Of a stretch of 64,000 nucleotides of DNA, positions 25,961 to 37,906 are shown piece by piece. The notes under the pieces are model-generated. The model was not told where the DNA came from. It saw nothing but the letters and a program-made list of their open reading frames with translations, and did no database searches. The position numbers and the translations under genes were made by a program. The DNA lies in the NCBI GenBank assembly GCA_905182985.1, contig CAJJDN010000105.1, positions 1 to 64,000 on the forward strand, read 5' to 3'. The stretch is from Paramecium sonneborni. Lineage: Eukaryota; Ciliophora; Oligohymenophorea; Peniculida; Parameciidae. How positions within the stretch are numbered: the stretch's first letter is position 1; each line of letters begins with the position of its first letter.

Positions 25961-26550
25961 ATGAAGTTTTTAAAATTTAAAGATGTTGACTAAGTAATTA
26001 GAGTTACTTAAGATGATTTAAAGTAATCACTTCATTAAATTATAAAGTATATTGAGATTATTAAATACCTCCTTAGAAAGAGAACCATAAAATTTTTCAA
26101 AGATAAAATGTAATTAAAAAGAAAAGAATAAAAAAGAAATAAATTAGAAAGAAAATTTAAGATATATTAAGCAAAGCTAGAAAATACTTAATTATAAAAA
26201 AAATTGGAAATAAAAAGTAGCTCCAATATTCAAAAAATAAAAGCATTGATATTAATTATAAATGAGTAATTAATACATTTTATGCAAAGAGTGTTTAGGA
26301 AACATTTAAATGATATAAAAAGGTTTATTTTATGAAAATTAGAATGGAGGTATAAAAAATAGTTAAATATGATTAAAAATAAGATTTGTAGCTTGGTAAA
26401 TAGTTATCGTTTAAGTTAATGGAGAGGTTTATTAAAATGACTTTGATCTGTGAAAAAAAAGTTTATTTTGATTTTGGATAACTCACCTATTCATCACTCA
26501 AAAATGGTAAATAAGGTGTTAAAGTTTATACCTAATTGCTAGTTAAATGA
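25961..26550 (+). CDS. Small basic coiled-coil protein (189 aa), hypothetical
   Basis: The ATG at 25,961 opens a frame that, after a 20-nt GT...AG intron at 26,318-26,337, gives exactly 190 codons to TGA at 26,548. Without the intron the frame stops at 26,333 (124 aa). The middle is very basic and helical (KMQLKRKEQKRNKLERKFK, IYQAKLENTQLQKKLEIK), suggesting a coiled coil. I recognise no domain. Composition is better than random, but because TGA is the only stop, chance frames of this size are possible in AT-rich DNA. Transcript evidence would decide. Confidence 0.45.
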
Positions 26551-26872
26551 TTATATAAACTAATTCATTGATTGATTTGATAACATATAACCTTTGTTTT
26601 TTTCTTCATCAACAACATAAGGTAAAAATAGTTGTTTTTAAGATAAAAAAGCATATATACTTTTGCGAACCAAAATGTAGAGCCACAGTACTTAGAATAT
26701 ATTTAATTTTATTATTATATGTAGATTTTATACAACTGAGTTATATAAAGAATATTTGCAATTCTAAACTGTTTTCTATTAAATTCTGAGATTAGAAATA
26801 TTATATTAATTAACTAACCTTCAGATGAGTATTTAAGATAAAGGTTTTATAATATTTAATTCTACTAATGAT

Positions 26873-27369
26873 TCATGAGGCGTACTTCTTTGTTTCGCAT
26901 CTAGCATATTATTGGAATTTCTCCTTGTTACTTTAATACATATTCATAGCTTAATCGTTGTGATTTTCCTCGATAATGATTTATCCGAAAAGATTTAATA
27001 TTTTTTCCAATACTTTTTTAACTGTATATACTGGCTGCCATGTATCCTAATGCTAATTTTTTATAAATACATAAGTTCCAAGCATACACTCACAAAGTTC
27101 ACCATTTTAATATATGTTAGGATGAAATATTTTAGTTAAGAATTAGAAATGTGGAGCCTTGAACGGATAATTCTCTGGAAATGTAATACGTAGTTTGAAC
27201 TTTCCTCCTTTATAAGCTGTGCCTTCAGGGCCTATAATAGTAGCAATCCATCTAAGATTTTATAGAATCTATACACTAAACTGTAAAAGGGGTCCTTATC
27301 TATCTAAACTCCAACAAGAGGATTAACTGCTGTCAAATCTTAGAATTCTTTGTTTAGTCTGTTTTACAT
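26873..27369 (-). CDS. Ubiquitin-conjugating enzyme E2
   Basis: E2 enzymes carry ubiquitin as a thioester on a cysteine and pass it to substrates with E3 ligases. The minus-strand model starts MQNRLNKEFQDLTAVNPLVG, is spliced at 27,281-27,309 (29 nt), and continues FSVQILQNLRWIATIIGPEG. The core shows YKGGKFKLRITFPENYPFKA, FHPNIYQNGELC (HPN motif and catalytic Cys) and WQPVYTVKKVLEKI. The C-terminus MYQSNKEKFQQYAR is the usual E2 ending. An 18-nt GT...AG segment at 27,053-27,070 is in frame. Spliced, the protein is 149 aa, the usual UBC length; unspliced it is 155 aa. The residues after the active Cys (ECMLGTY) differ from the common LDIL. Surrounding DNA holds remnants, but this gene looks intact. 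The subfamily is not assigned. Confidence 0.85.
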
Positions 27370-28360
27370 TTAAAAAATATTAAAAAAATGTTTAAATCTT
27401 TAGCATTTATATAATACTGTTTTATGTTTGATAAAAAAATATTCTATTAGAGTAAGGATATTTTTAAATACTTAACACTACGATAGTGAATTAAAATCTG
27501 CTTTAATCTACTTTAGTAAATTATTACAAACTTTAACATAAACCATAAGCGTCGTTAAAATAAAATCTATTGAATTGTAATTTTATAACAATATATAATA
27601 TAATATAATATAATAAAAATTATTTTTACTGTTACAACTGAATATTATTCCCTAAGCAATCACACTTTTCAAGTAATGAATGTGATAAACAAATTTAAGG
27701 TATATACTATAATTTAAGAAATTGTTGGAGAACCTTTGACAAGATAATTAATACCTTATCTGAAAATCCCCAAAATAAAGTTAATGATGAAATATTTTGA
27801 GTAACAATTTTTAAATACATGCCATTTTATTGATAAAATTCAATGCAAAGACATAGCTCAGCTTAGATTGTATTTGTTTCATATTAATTTTTAAACTCTT
27901 TTTAAATTTTAAATTTACAATAAAATTAGCAAAATTCACTCCTCATTAACCCATCAACCCAACGTTTAAATTGACAAAGAATTTTCTTTCTTGATAATAT
28001 TTTCAAAATTTATTTGGATAATTTTAGAGGAGAATGGAAATTTATTACAATCTTAATGTAACATAGATTATTACACATCATTAAGTATGGAATATTTACC
28101 ATAATTTGATATAAATAATTTCATTATTTATAAAATCTCTATTATTAAAAAAAAGATAATTTTATATTAAATTTTTTATTGTCTAAACTAAATATATTAG
28201 GAAATGTATATTCATTGTATGTGTAATTATTTTTTAATTGTATTCAAATATATATTCTAAAAATAATATGACTACTAATAGAATAAATTACAAGTTTTTC
28301 ACTCTATCTTATGCCTAAAGTTAGAAAATTAGCCATTTACAAAAGTCAAGCATGATTATT
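27370..28360. other. AT-rich stretch without recognisable gene
   Basis: It contains a (TATAA)n-like tract near 27,590-27,615 and otherwise unremarkable AT-rich DNA. No gene was recognised. Confidence 0.4.
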
Positions 28361-29135
28361 ACTTTAATAAGTCATAGAATTTGAAAGTGATTTAATGCAA
28401 TTTACCCAAATTAGATTGAATAAACAAGGCATAAATAGTACAAATTATATTTAAAATTTATCTCGTATAAAAAATATAGTTGATTTTTTAAATTCATTAT
28501 AAAAAGAAAATTGGTTTTCTTAACTTCCATAATCAAATTATGAATATATCAATTCATAAAATTTGACATTAAAGTAATGTTATTTTCACTTAAAAGAAAA
28601 GAATGCAAAAATATTATAATATATGTACTGCTATTATAATTTTAATAAGAAAATTATTGATTTGTAATAAATATAGTCAAACTCTATGATATGATAAATT
28701 TTATTCCAGAGTTACAGAGTTATCAAATTTAGTGGAATAGTGTAGAAGTAAGTCATGAAATAATTGTTGAAAATGTTCAAATAAATTTTTCATCTTTTTG
28801 CTTTCTATGTTTGTTTATTGGCAGATTCTAGGAATTTTTCATATAGAATTGAGAATTAAACATTAAATCTGTATTTCACTAATTTCATTTATTTTTACAC
28901 AATCAATAATTCTTTGACAAATAATTTATAAAAAAAATCCGAAAGTCCTAATAAATAGAGTTTGGTTAATTATTTTGACACAACAACTATTACATCATGA
29001 GAATTCTAATAATTTAAATATTTTGGAGAAAATTATTACATATCGATTTTAAAAACATTTGGGATTAATTAAAAACATTATAAAGTTGCAGGATCTGAGC
29101 AATAAATAAATTTGTATTAATTTAAAGAATGAGCA
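28360..29135 (+). pseudogene. Broken membrane-protein-like gene, unknown family
   Basis: Consecutive protein-like pieces occur on the plus strand. About 28,378-28,690 reads EFESDLMQFTQIRLNKQG, then NIVDFLNSLQKENWFSQLP and LTLKQCYFHLKEKNAK. A further piece reads KFYSRVTELSNLVEQCRSKS, followed by a hydrophobic segment FFIFLLSMFVYWQILGIF near 28,790. Near 28,930-29,120 it reads SLVNYFDTTTIT and YFGENYYISILKTFGINQ. TGAs interrupt the frame at several places. Some could be missed introns, but I could not join the pieces. The arrangement (helical region, TM segment, soluble part) suggests a former membrane sensor-like protein. The family is not identified. Confidence 0.35.
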
Positions 29136-29139
29136 ATTA

Positions 29140-30691
29140 AATAAATAAAATTTCTATATAATCGAAAAAATATATTTCAAGTCTATATTTTTTTTGCGAC
29201 TATTAATCATGCTTCTTAAAAAATAGCTTAAAAAGTCTGGGGGAATCAGATAAAGACTAAATCATTAAAAAATAAATATACAAAATTTAAATAATTGAGA
29301 TTAACAAATATATGTTATTATTATTCTAAACTAATTAATTAAAATTTTAAGTTTAGATCAATATGAAGATGATAAAAATTTTGAATTTGATAGCAGATTA
29401 TTAAATAAGTATTTACATTTTTTAAGAAGCTAATCCTTAACTTCGACTAAGCCTCAATTGTTTTCTAAATAAGAAGTTTGTTGATTAATGTTATGGCTCA
29501 TATTTCTAATTTTTTTTGAATTAGACATTCTGTGAAAATAACCTAAATCATCAAATTTATCTGAACTATCTTCAAAATCCCTCTAATCTATACATCCCGA
29601 TATTTTATATTTGAGCAAGGGCCTCAAAGGTAATTAAAAAATCAGTGTTTCAAATCTTTAGAATTTTTTAGAATATATATATTTTCTTTAGTTTATTATT
29701 TTTATTTTAATTATTGGACAAAATATCCGCTTTTTTTGATATCATGGTTTATTAATGAATAATAGAAAGCTTTTGCTTTTTATATATTTCTGTTATCCTA
29801 ATATTTTGATTTATAAAGCTAATTAAGAATATTTTAATGGAAATATTTACTTTTTAACCAATATACTTAAACTTAATCATATAATAATTATATAAATTGA
29901 ATAAATAGTCACGGTAAGATGATATTTTTGGTTTATCTTATTTCATGATCGGTTAATTTTAATAAATTTTTGTAATTTAATTTATTAAGAATAATATTTA
30001 ATTTTTAGAATTTATAATTTTAAATCTAAAAATTCATTATATTTTTGTACATTCTTGGTGGCTTATTTTTATCTGTTGGTAGCTTATTTTTATCTATTTT
30101 TCACTTTTTATAATAAATATTGATGATATTTTTTATTCAATTATTTAATTTATTAGAAATTTTAGAATATATTGAACATTAAAAAATAAATAGCCTTTAT
30201 ATATCATTATAATATTTATTCAATTCAATTAATAATCATGATGTATGAAAAGATAAATTCAAATAATTTCGAAAGAAAATTTCCAAAATTTTATATAGTT
30301 TAATAAATGTAAATTTTTCAACAGAATTTATTAAAAAGGTTTAATATCACGAAATTAAAAAAATTACCTTCTTATCAAATTTGAATTCAAATTTCCTTTT
30401 ATTAACAAGAGATACTTATAATTACGAAGTATATTTCTGTTTGAGAAAATTTTAAAAGGCTATATGAAATAAAGTTGTATGAGAAAAATTTAGAATTTCT
30501 TATCATTAATATTTAGATTATATATATTAACAAATCAGCAAACATTAAGGTAACTAAAATATAATTATTAATTGAGAATATGGTTTTCATTTTCTCAAAA
30601 TTAAGAATTTGATTAAATATACATGACCAGCTTTCAGTTACAAACTTTATAAATCGCTAACAACTTTTTAATTTTTTCAAAATTATACAAA
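29140..30691. other. AT-rich stretch without recognisable gene
   Basis: No gene was recognised. A short direct repeat of about 20 bp (ggtggcttatttttatct-like) sits at 30,057-30,097. The last 100 bp form the 5' flank of the membrane-protein gene at 30,692. Confidence 0.4.
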
Positions 30692-33600
30692 ATGATTTTA
30701 TTTTATTAAATTCAAGTAATTATTGGTTGTGTTTTGCAATCCTAATAGTAGAAAGAATTAAGTTTGTATCCAACTGTTGGAGAATATTTAGAATGTTCTT
30801 TAAGCAAGTTTTTCATGGGAGAGAATCTAATTTATAATTATGAGCCTGTTATACCTAATGTTTAGGTTGTAAATGCAATAACAAAATAAACTTAAATAGA
30901 AGGACATGGTATGGATAAAAATAAAGTAATTTAGATTTTAAGTCATTATCATCTAATCAGACTCATTTTGCTACAATAACTTAGGAAAATAATGTGATCC
31001 TATATAAATGGTAAAATTTTTCCATTCATTAAAATGAATAAATATTTACTATTAAAGAAAGCTATCACTGTAATAATATCATTTTGTTTACTGATATTGA
31101 TATATTGCTTGATTGTTATGCAGAATAAAATTTTTATTTATTTAAACTAATAAATAATAACTTAATTGTAGTTTATACAATAGAAGCAAAAGAGCCTATT
31201 AAAACAAAAATGTACTAAATTTTTGATTAATCAAAGACTTTCTTAATTTATGCTTAGTATTATTACAATTAATCTATCCTTACTTTATTTTCATCTCAAT
31301 TTTAAAATTTAACATCCTTGTAAAGCTAATTCATTCAAATAAGTATACCTTTAAGAGAAAACCCAAATATATATATACTTTTCTAATAATCAATATCTTA
31401 ATTAAGTATTACTCAAAATTATACTTTTGAATTGACAGCTTAATATCATAGTGAACTCATTTATAAATTATTTCAAGTTTACTACAATTACTAGACCTCA
31501 TCTTAATGTGACTAATTAGATGTTTTAGTGTAGGGTGAGGAGTAAAATTATGTATCTTTTTAGTTCTAAGGTTGCTAGAATTTAATAGTTCTTGAAAATG
31601 TTATTTCATATAATAGTAAAAAATTAAATTCATTGAATTTTGTATTTTTGAATAAAGATTTTGTTCTACTTTAATCATAAAGGTATATTACAATTTACTA
31701 ACAAGTTGATGGTGAAAATTCTATTGGAGAAATTTCAATTAATAAAAATACTTAAATATATTTGAATACTGAAAATAATTATTTATTTTCATTTGATAAA
31801 AAAATTATCATTTATTAATTAAATTATCCATAACTCTAAATTAATCTAACAACTTAAAATATTTCTGGAAATAGCTATCAGATTGTAGTTTATGGTTAGT
31901 TAACAAATATAACTTTTAAAGACTCTTGTAAGATGTATATATCACTTTCAATATTAAACTAATCTGATACGAATATATATGTAATGTTCAATTAAAATTT
32001 TCCTTAATATGAGCCGTTTTCAAGTCCAAATATCAATGAATTTGTTTTTGTTGGCTATTCAGGATAATTATTGTCATTTATTCCTAATACAGACAATGCA
32101 TAATTTGGAAAGTTTAAAAAAAATACTTTTCAAAAAGTATTTCAATTTATAAATCAAAATTTTGTATTGGCATAGTTATTGTATCCAATTTATTTCTTAA
32201 ACAATTCATATGATTTATATACATATTTTATTGGAATAAATGATGTATCAATACAAATTTTGAATTACAGTCAAGAAACTTCATTAAATTTAGTGAAGAC
32301 TATTAAGGCTTCTATAAATGCTTAGTAATTATAAGTTGCTTATAGCATGTATTCAACAATTATAATTGGAGTGAGTGAAAATGATACCATCTATCTTTAT
32401 TAATTAAAATTAAATGGTTCTTTAGAAACCTCAAATTATCAATTTAAATAATAATTTTCTGAGTTTTTAGTTACTTATAGTCATTTAATCACTCTATTAT
32501 CAAAAAAACTAATTTATATAATGAATTTAAATTTAACGAATTTAGTTATAATAAATGAAAAGATGATACATTAATTAGTAAAAACTGAAGGCTTATTGTA
32601 ATTTAATCCAATTTAAATAGCTGTTAATACCTAATCATTATCATCATGCTTATTTATTAATAATATTCATAATATTATTATTCTTGCTATAAGTTACAAT
32701 AATACACCAATTCCAATATCAATCATAGAATTGAATTTCATAATATACTAAATGAATATTGTCGGATAACATTTAGTTTTATCATATGTTTGCAAGTAGG
32801 GTCTTGATTTTTGCTTTTAAGTTTGGAATATTCAAAATGTAAGATAACCATATTTTGTAAGAAATATGATGAGTATAAATTACAATAAGAAAGTAAAAAT
32901 ACAATCAGATAATCTATTTTTCTATGTTACACTTTCAAATTATACTGTGTATGTTTATAATCCTTCATTACCATAATAAATGAACTTATATTACTTACTT
33001 GAATTTACTTCACCATTAATATGTAGTGTTTAGCAATCTACAAACTCATTAATTTATAATAATGATAGCATATATAGATTATCTATTTATCAAGGTGTTC
33101 AGTTTTATGTAAACCAATCCTTAGACTTTGATCGCTTTTATCCATCTATTATTTATAATTATACAGTTACCTCATTATTAAATTAAACTGCTATTTAATA
33201 TACTCCAAATTAAAGTTTGACATATTAATCAAATTTCACCATTTTTTAACCTCAAATTAATAATACAATAATTTTAAATACATATGATTTAAATTTAAAA
33301 GATCAAACTTTCACAATCCAAATGAATTTAATACTTAATAGACAAGCTGATGTTTGCTATTTCCCTAATAATTCTTTTTACAATTCTTACTACTCTAACA
33401 ATCGTTGCAATTTAACAAACTTTAATTACAAAATATAAATAACTGAAAATATCAAAAACTACACTCTAATAACCACAATTAATAATTAATTATTAATTCT
33501 CTAGAACAACAATCAAATTTAAGTTTTAAATTAATACCTGGAATTTCTTTCACAATACGATTATTCAAATTTAAATTTTATTGAGTGTTTAAAATCAACA

Positions 33601-34707
33601 TCTTCGTCTTTGACTTTATCTTCTATATGCTAAAATAAATCTGCATAATATTGGATAAGCATTTCTTTTGATAATGAAGGAAATGTTATTGAATTTAATT
33701 TATCTGCTATTCCTAGTAGATTCATTAACATTTCTAAAATTAACAACATTTTAAATCTTAATTTTATTTTAGGTTCTTAAGTGTAATTTAAATAGAATTT
33801 GTATTTATTTAATATATAAAATAACAGCATAGAACTACTTTATGATATTGATTATATTGGTGATTTCAATTGCTAAGATTTTTCTGTTGCGCTTTTTAAT
33901 TTTGCTAAAGATTTCAATAAATAGAATAAAATTATTATCTTATATATAATTGATTCCTAACCTTACTCTCAATATTTATATATTAATGAGGATTCAATTA
34001 TAATATAACCAATTTAAGAAATTCTATGGATTTATGATTCCGTATTTTTTTTACAAGTCTTGATTTTGGAAATTATAAAGAATAAATTATTTGTTCTATT
34101 AACTAATATTGAAGGATTCGGATAATTATATGTTTTTCGTTTGTCAATGACAAATCTGAACTTGCAAATTTAAGATGTTTTAACAAGCATTCCACTTTAT
34201 GGCAATTTCTAATTAATTTCAAATTCTATCTATTAAAATGGTTTACTTTTGCAATAATTTCAATAAGGAAATAGCTACTTAATTGGTGTTTATTAAATGA
34301 GTGATTTTTTAGACTAAAGCTACAATATACCTATTTTAATGTTAGGATCATAATAAACTACATCACTTGAATATGCATTGATTGTAAATTAAAATTTTGA
34401 AAACGCTACATGCCTTTTTATTCTTAATGGATCGATTTGGAACTATCCTATAAATACTAAAACATTAACTTGTCATTATATGAAACGAAAAAAAATAGTT
34501 TAAGTTAATGTTATATGCCAAAATGAATTTTCTTTAGGAAATTATCAATTAACCTTTATACTTCCTGCATTAGAAAAATCAAGAAAAGGATGGATTTATC
34601 AATTATTAATTATTATTGTTTGTTTATTAATTTTCTTTTACATTTTAGTTAAAAATCGATTGAAAAAATTTCCAAATATCAATGCTTATATATAAATAGA
34701 ATTTTGA
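30692..34707 (+). CDS. Large type I membrane protein (1,326 aa), unknown function
   Basis: Two exons with one 35-nt intron (30,926-30,960) give 1,327 codons to TGA at 34,705. The N-terminus MILFYQIQVIIGCVLQSQ acts as a signal peptide. About 1,250 residues of extracellular or lumenal sequence follow, made of short hydrophobic strands with Asn/Gln/Ser turns, many N-x-S/T sites and few cysteines. Units such as NTENNYLFSFDKKIIIYQL suggest beta-propeller or beta-sandwich folds. One transmembrane helix (WIYQLLIIIVCLLIFFYILV) ends in a short basic tail. No enzyme motif was seen. It is plausibly a surface or secretory-pathway receptor of a ciliate-specific family. The neighbours do not hint at its role. 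Confidence 0.88.
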
Positions 34708-35398
34708 ATAATTATATATAACTTTTATTTATTTATTAATTAAAATCCTTACGAAAATTTATTTATATTTATTCATTTTAAGGCGTTTGTAGCACTGAAA
34801 AAGTATTCTATATAATTTTGAAAGGGAATAATTAAGTAAAATTATAATTATAATAATCAAATTTTGTTATTTTTTATATTGAGGATAGTGTTTTTTAAAA
34901 TTTAAGTTTACAATGACTGTATATTAAATAAATAGAAAGAATATAAAACCTAAAATATGATTATATTTTAATTATTAAATAGGTTAAATACAAAATATAT
35001 ATTTAAAATACTGATTTCATTCTTCTCTTAATTTATTTGGATTGAAATTATCATTATCATTCAACTTAATATTCTGAAATTTAATTTTACTGTGATATCT
35101 CTAATTATTATTAGATTTTAAAGAGATTTCTTACACTATTATTTGAAATCTTAAATGTTTTTTCAAAAATCATTTTTATTTTTCGAAGAATTATTCATCT
35201 GGTTATTTGTCCGAATCTGTCTCTCAATTATATATCTTTTTAGAAATTTAGGTGATTATTTGCAGATTTTTTCAAAATTTATATTTTCTTAATTCATTTC
35301 TTCAATTATTTTAAATAAAAAATTTTATTAATATTATATTTTTTGAAGATATTATTTAATAATCTATTATAAATATTGATGTTTGTATAAATATGATT
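34708..35398. other. Convergent intergenic region; copy 1 of duplicated block begins at 34,920
   Basis: This lies between the TGA of the membrane-protein gene and the 3' end of the TLDc gene (first assembly copy). I see no gene in it. Confidence 0.5.
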
Positions 35399-36303
35399 TC
35401 ATTTATTTTTAAATGTTATCATTAAAATTTCGCATTCCTTTATATTAGGTGTAGCTTATCCAAATAAATGATTTTAATAATTGTTAATTTTATATTGGTT
35501 ACATTAGTATGTACCTCCTAAAAGTGATGATCCATTCTAAAAATCATAAGAGATTTTAATATCTTAATATCCAAATGATATATAAGAATCATCATTCATG
35601 ATTGCAGATGAAAAATTACTTGATAATAAAGGGTAGATTTAATCTTAAGTCTAAGAAAATAAAAATGATGACAATGATTCATCAGCTTAGTATTATCTAC
35701 TGGATTAAATCCATTAACAAGGTGAGAATCCACCAAATATATATTGACTTGTAGATTTAAATATCATCAATAAATTACACTTTTTATCAACACTATCCCA
35801 AAAAGTTTTTCTATTTAATCCAGATTCTGCCGAAGAATATATCAAGTATTTATTTTTTATTTCCCTTTTAGTTTTTTCTTGTATAAATTTGAATATTTTT
35901 TATGCAAATTCCGATTATAATAATTTTGACTCTCCTTATTGCCAGCTGGTTGTTATAATTGAATACACTTATTTTAACTCTGACATCTATTCTTCAAGGT
36001 TATTTTTTTTAATTAATGCTTAATCTATATCCTAATATTCTTTTTATGATGATATAAATGATTTGTACTATTCTTATATTTCCACTTCTAAATCTGATAT
36101 CTTCTGTTTATTCTCTTTATCTTCTATTAATATTTGTGATTTTTCTTATTCAATTTAGGTTAATTTTTTTTCAATTTCATCAACCTTCATTAATTTTTCC
36201 AACTTTGCTTAGTTATCTTAAAATTATTTATACCACTTTTAAAATATCAAAAGGGATTAAGATTAAGTTTCAACCTCAGATTATTACAATTTTTCTAACT
36301 TTC
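34920..36303. repeat. Assembly-duplicated block, copy 1
   Basis: Identical to 36,305-37,688, with a single N at 36,304. It contains the 3' half of the TLDc-protein gene on the minus strand, cut at 36,303 inside the intron equivalent to 39,125-39,153. The cut inside a gene plus the N indicates an unmerged contig overlap. Confidence 0.88.
35399..36303 (-). pseudogene. Truncated copy 1 of TLDc-protein gene (assembly artefact)
   Basis: The sequence matches the last coding exon of the gene at 38,229-40,528 (coiled coil plus TLDc domain, TGA at 35,399-35,401) and stops at the contig edge. It should not be counted as a separate gene or paralogue. Confidence 0.8.
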
Positions 36304-36304
36304 N

Positions 36305-37847
36305 TATATTAAATAAATAGAAAGAATATAAAACCTAAAATATGATTATATTTTAATTATTAAATAGGTTAAATACAAAATATATATTTAAAATACTGAT
36401 TTCATTCTTCTCTTAATTTATTTGGATTGAAATTATCATTATCATTCAACTTAATATTCTGAAATTTAATTTTACTGTGATATCTCTAATTATTATTAGA
36501 TTTTAAAGAGATTTCTTACACTATTATTTGAAATCTTAAATGTTTTTTCAAAAATCATTTTTATTTTTCGAAGAATTATTCATCTGGTTATTTGTCCGAA
36601 TCTGTCTCTCAATTATATATCTTTTTAGAAATTTAGGTGATTATTTGCAGATTTTTTCAAAATTTATATTTTCTTAATTCATTTCTTCAATTATTTTAAA
36701 TAAAAAATTTTATTAATATTATATTTTTTGAAGATATTATTTAATAATCTATTATAAATATTGATGTTTGTATAAATATGATTTCATTTATTTTTAAATG
36801 TTATCATTAAAATTTCGCATTCCTTTATATTAGGTGTAGCTTATCCAAATAAATGATTTTAATAATTGTTAATTTTATATTGGTTACATTAGTATGTACC
36901 TCCTAAAAGTGATGATCCATTCTAAAAATCATAAGAGATTTTAATATCTTAATATCCAAATGATATATAAGAATCATCATTCATGATTGCAGATGAAAAA
37001 TTACTTGATAATAAAGGGTAGATTTAATCTTAAGTCTAAGAAAATAAAAATGATGACAATGATTCATCAGCTTAGTATTATCTACTGGATTAAATCCATT
37101 AACAAGGTGAGAATCCACCAAATATATATTGACTTGTAGATTTAAATATCATCAATAAATTACACTTTTTATCAACACTATCCCAAAAAGTTTTTCTATT
37201 TAATCCAGATTCTGCCGAAGAATATATCAAGTATTTATTTTTTATTTCCCTTTTAGTTTTTTCTTGTATAAATTTGAATATTTTTTATGCAAATTCCGAT
37301 TATAATAATTTTGACTCTCCTTATTGCCAGCTGGTTGTTATAATTGAATACACTTATTTTAACTCTGACATCTATTCTTCAAGGTTATTTTTTTTAATTA
37401 ATGCTTAATCTATATCCTAATATTCTTTTTATGATGATATAAATGATTTGTACTATTCTTATATTTCCACTTCTAAATCTGATATCTTCTGTTTATTCTC
37501 TTTATCTTCTATTAATATTTGTGATTTTTCTTATTCAATTTAGGTTAATTTTTTTTCAATTTCATCAACCTTCATTAATTTTTCCAACTTTGCTTAGTTA
37601 TCTTAAAATTATTTATACCACTTTTAAAATATCAAAAGGGATTAAGATTAAGTTTCAACCTCAGATTATTACAATTTTTCTAACTTTCCCTTTTATTTCA
37701 GATCTTACTCTTCTTGTTTAAAAGTTTTTAAGGAATTAAATGAAATTTCAAAGAATGATAAATATTAGTCTTAAATAGTGGTCTTTTTAAGAAAATCTAT
37801 AACTTCTTAATCATTCTCAATCTTATCTTTGGAAGCATCATTTGATT
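36305..37847. repeat. Assembly-duplicated block, copy 2
   Basis: It repeats 34,920-36,303 at its left (offset 1,385), and from 36,462 to 37,847 it repeats what follows the N run, 37,907-39,292 (offset 1,445). It is bounded by the N at 36,304 and the N run 37,848-37,906. Confidence 0.88.
36784..37847 (-). pseudogene. Truncated copy 2 of TLDc-protein gene (assembly artefact)
   Basis: Identical to the 3' part of the full gene (stop at 36,784-36,786, intron at 37,680-37,708), cut by the N run. It is a redundant contig end, not a paralogue. Confidence 0.8.
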
Positions 37848-37906
37848 NNNNNNNNNNNNNNNNNNNNNNNNNNNNNNNNNNNNNNNNNNNNNNNNNNNNN
37901 NNNNNN
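37848..37906. other. Sequence gap (59 N)
   Basis: A run of 59 N separates two copies of the same sequence. The true distance is unknown and may be negative (overlap). Confidence 0.99.

Noticed and set aside
26568..26789. 73-codon open frame on the plus strand
   Set aside because: It begins at TTG rather than ATG, is hydrophobic and Cys/Lys-rich without a motif, and has no splice partners.
36058..36312. Repeated hydrophobic plus-strand ORF (also at 37,443 and 38,888) resembling a small membrane protein
   Set aside because: It is the antisense shadow of the coiled-coil exon of the TLDc gene. The three copies come from the assembly duplication.
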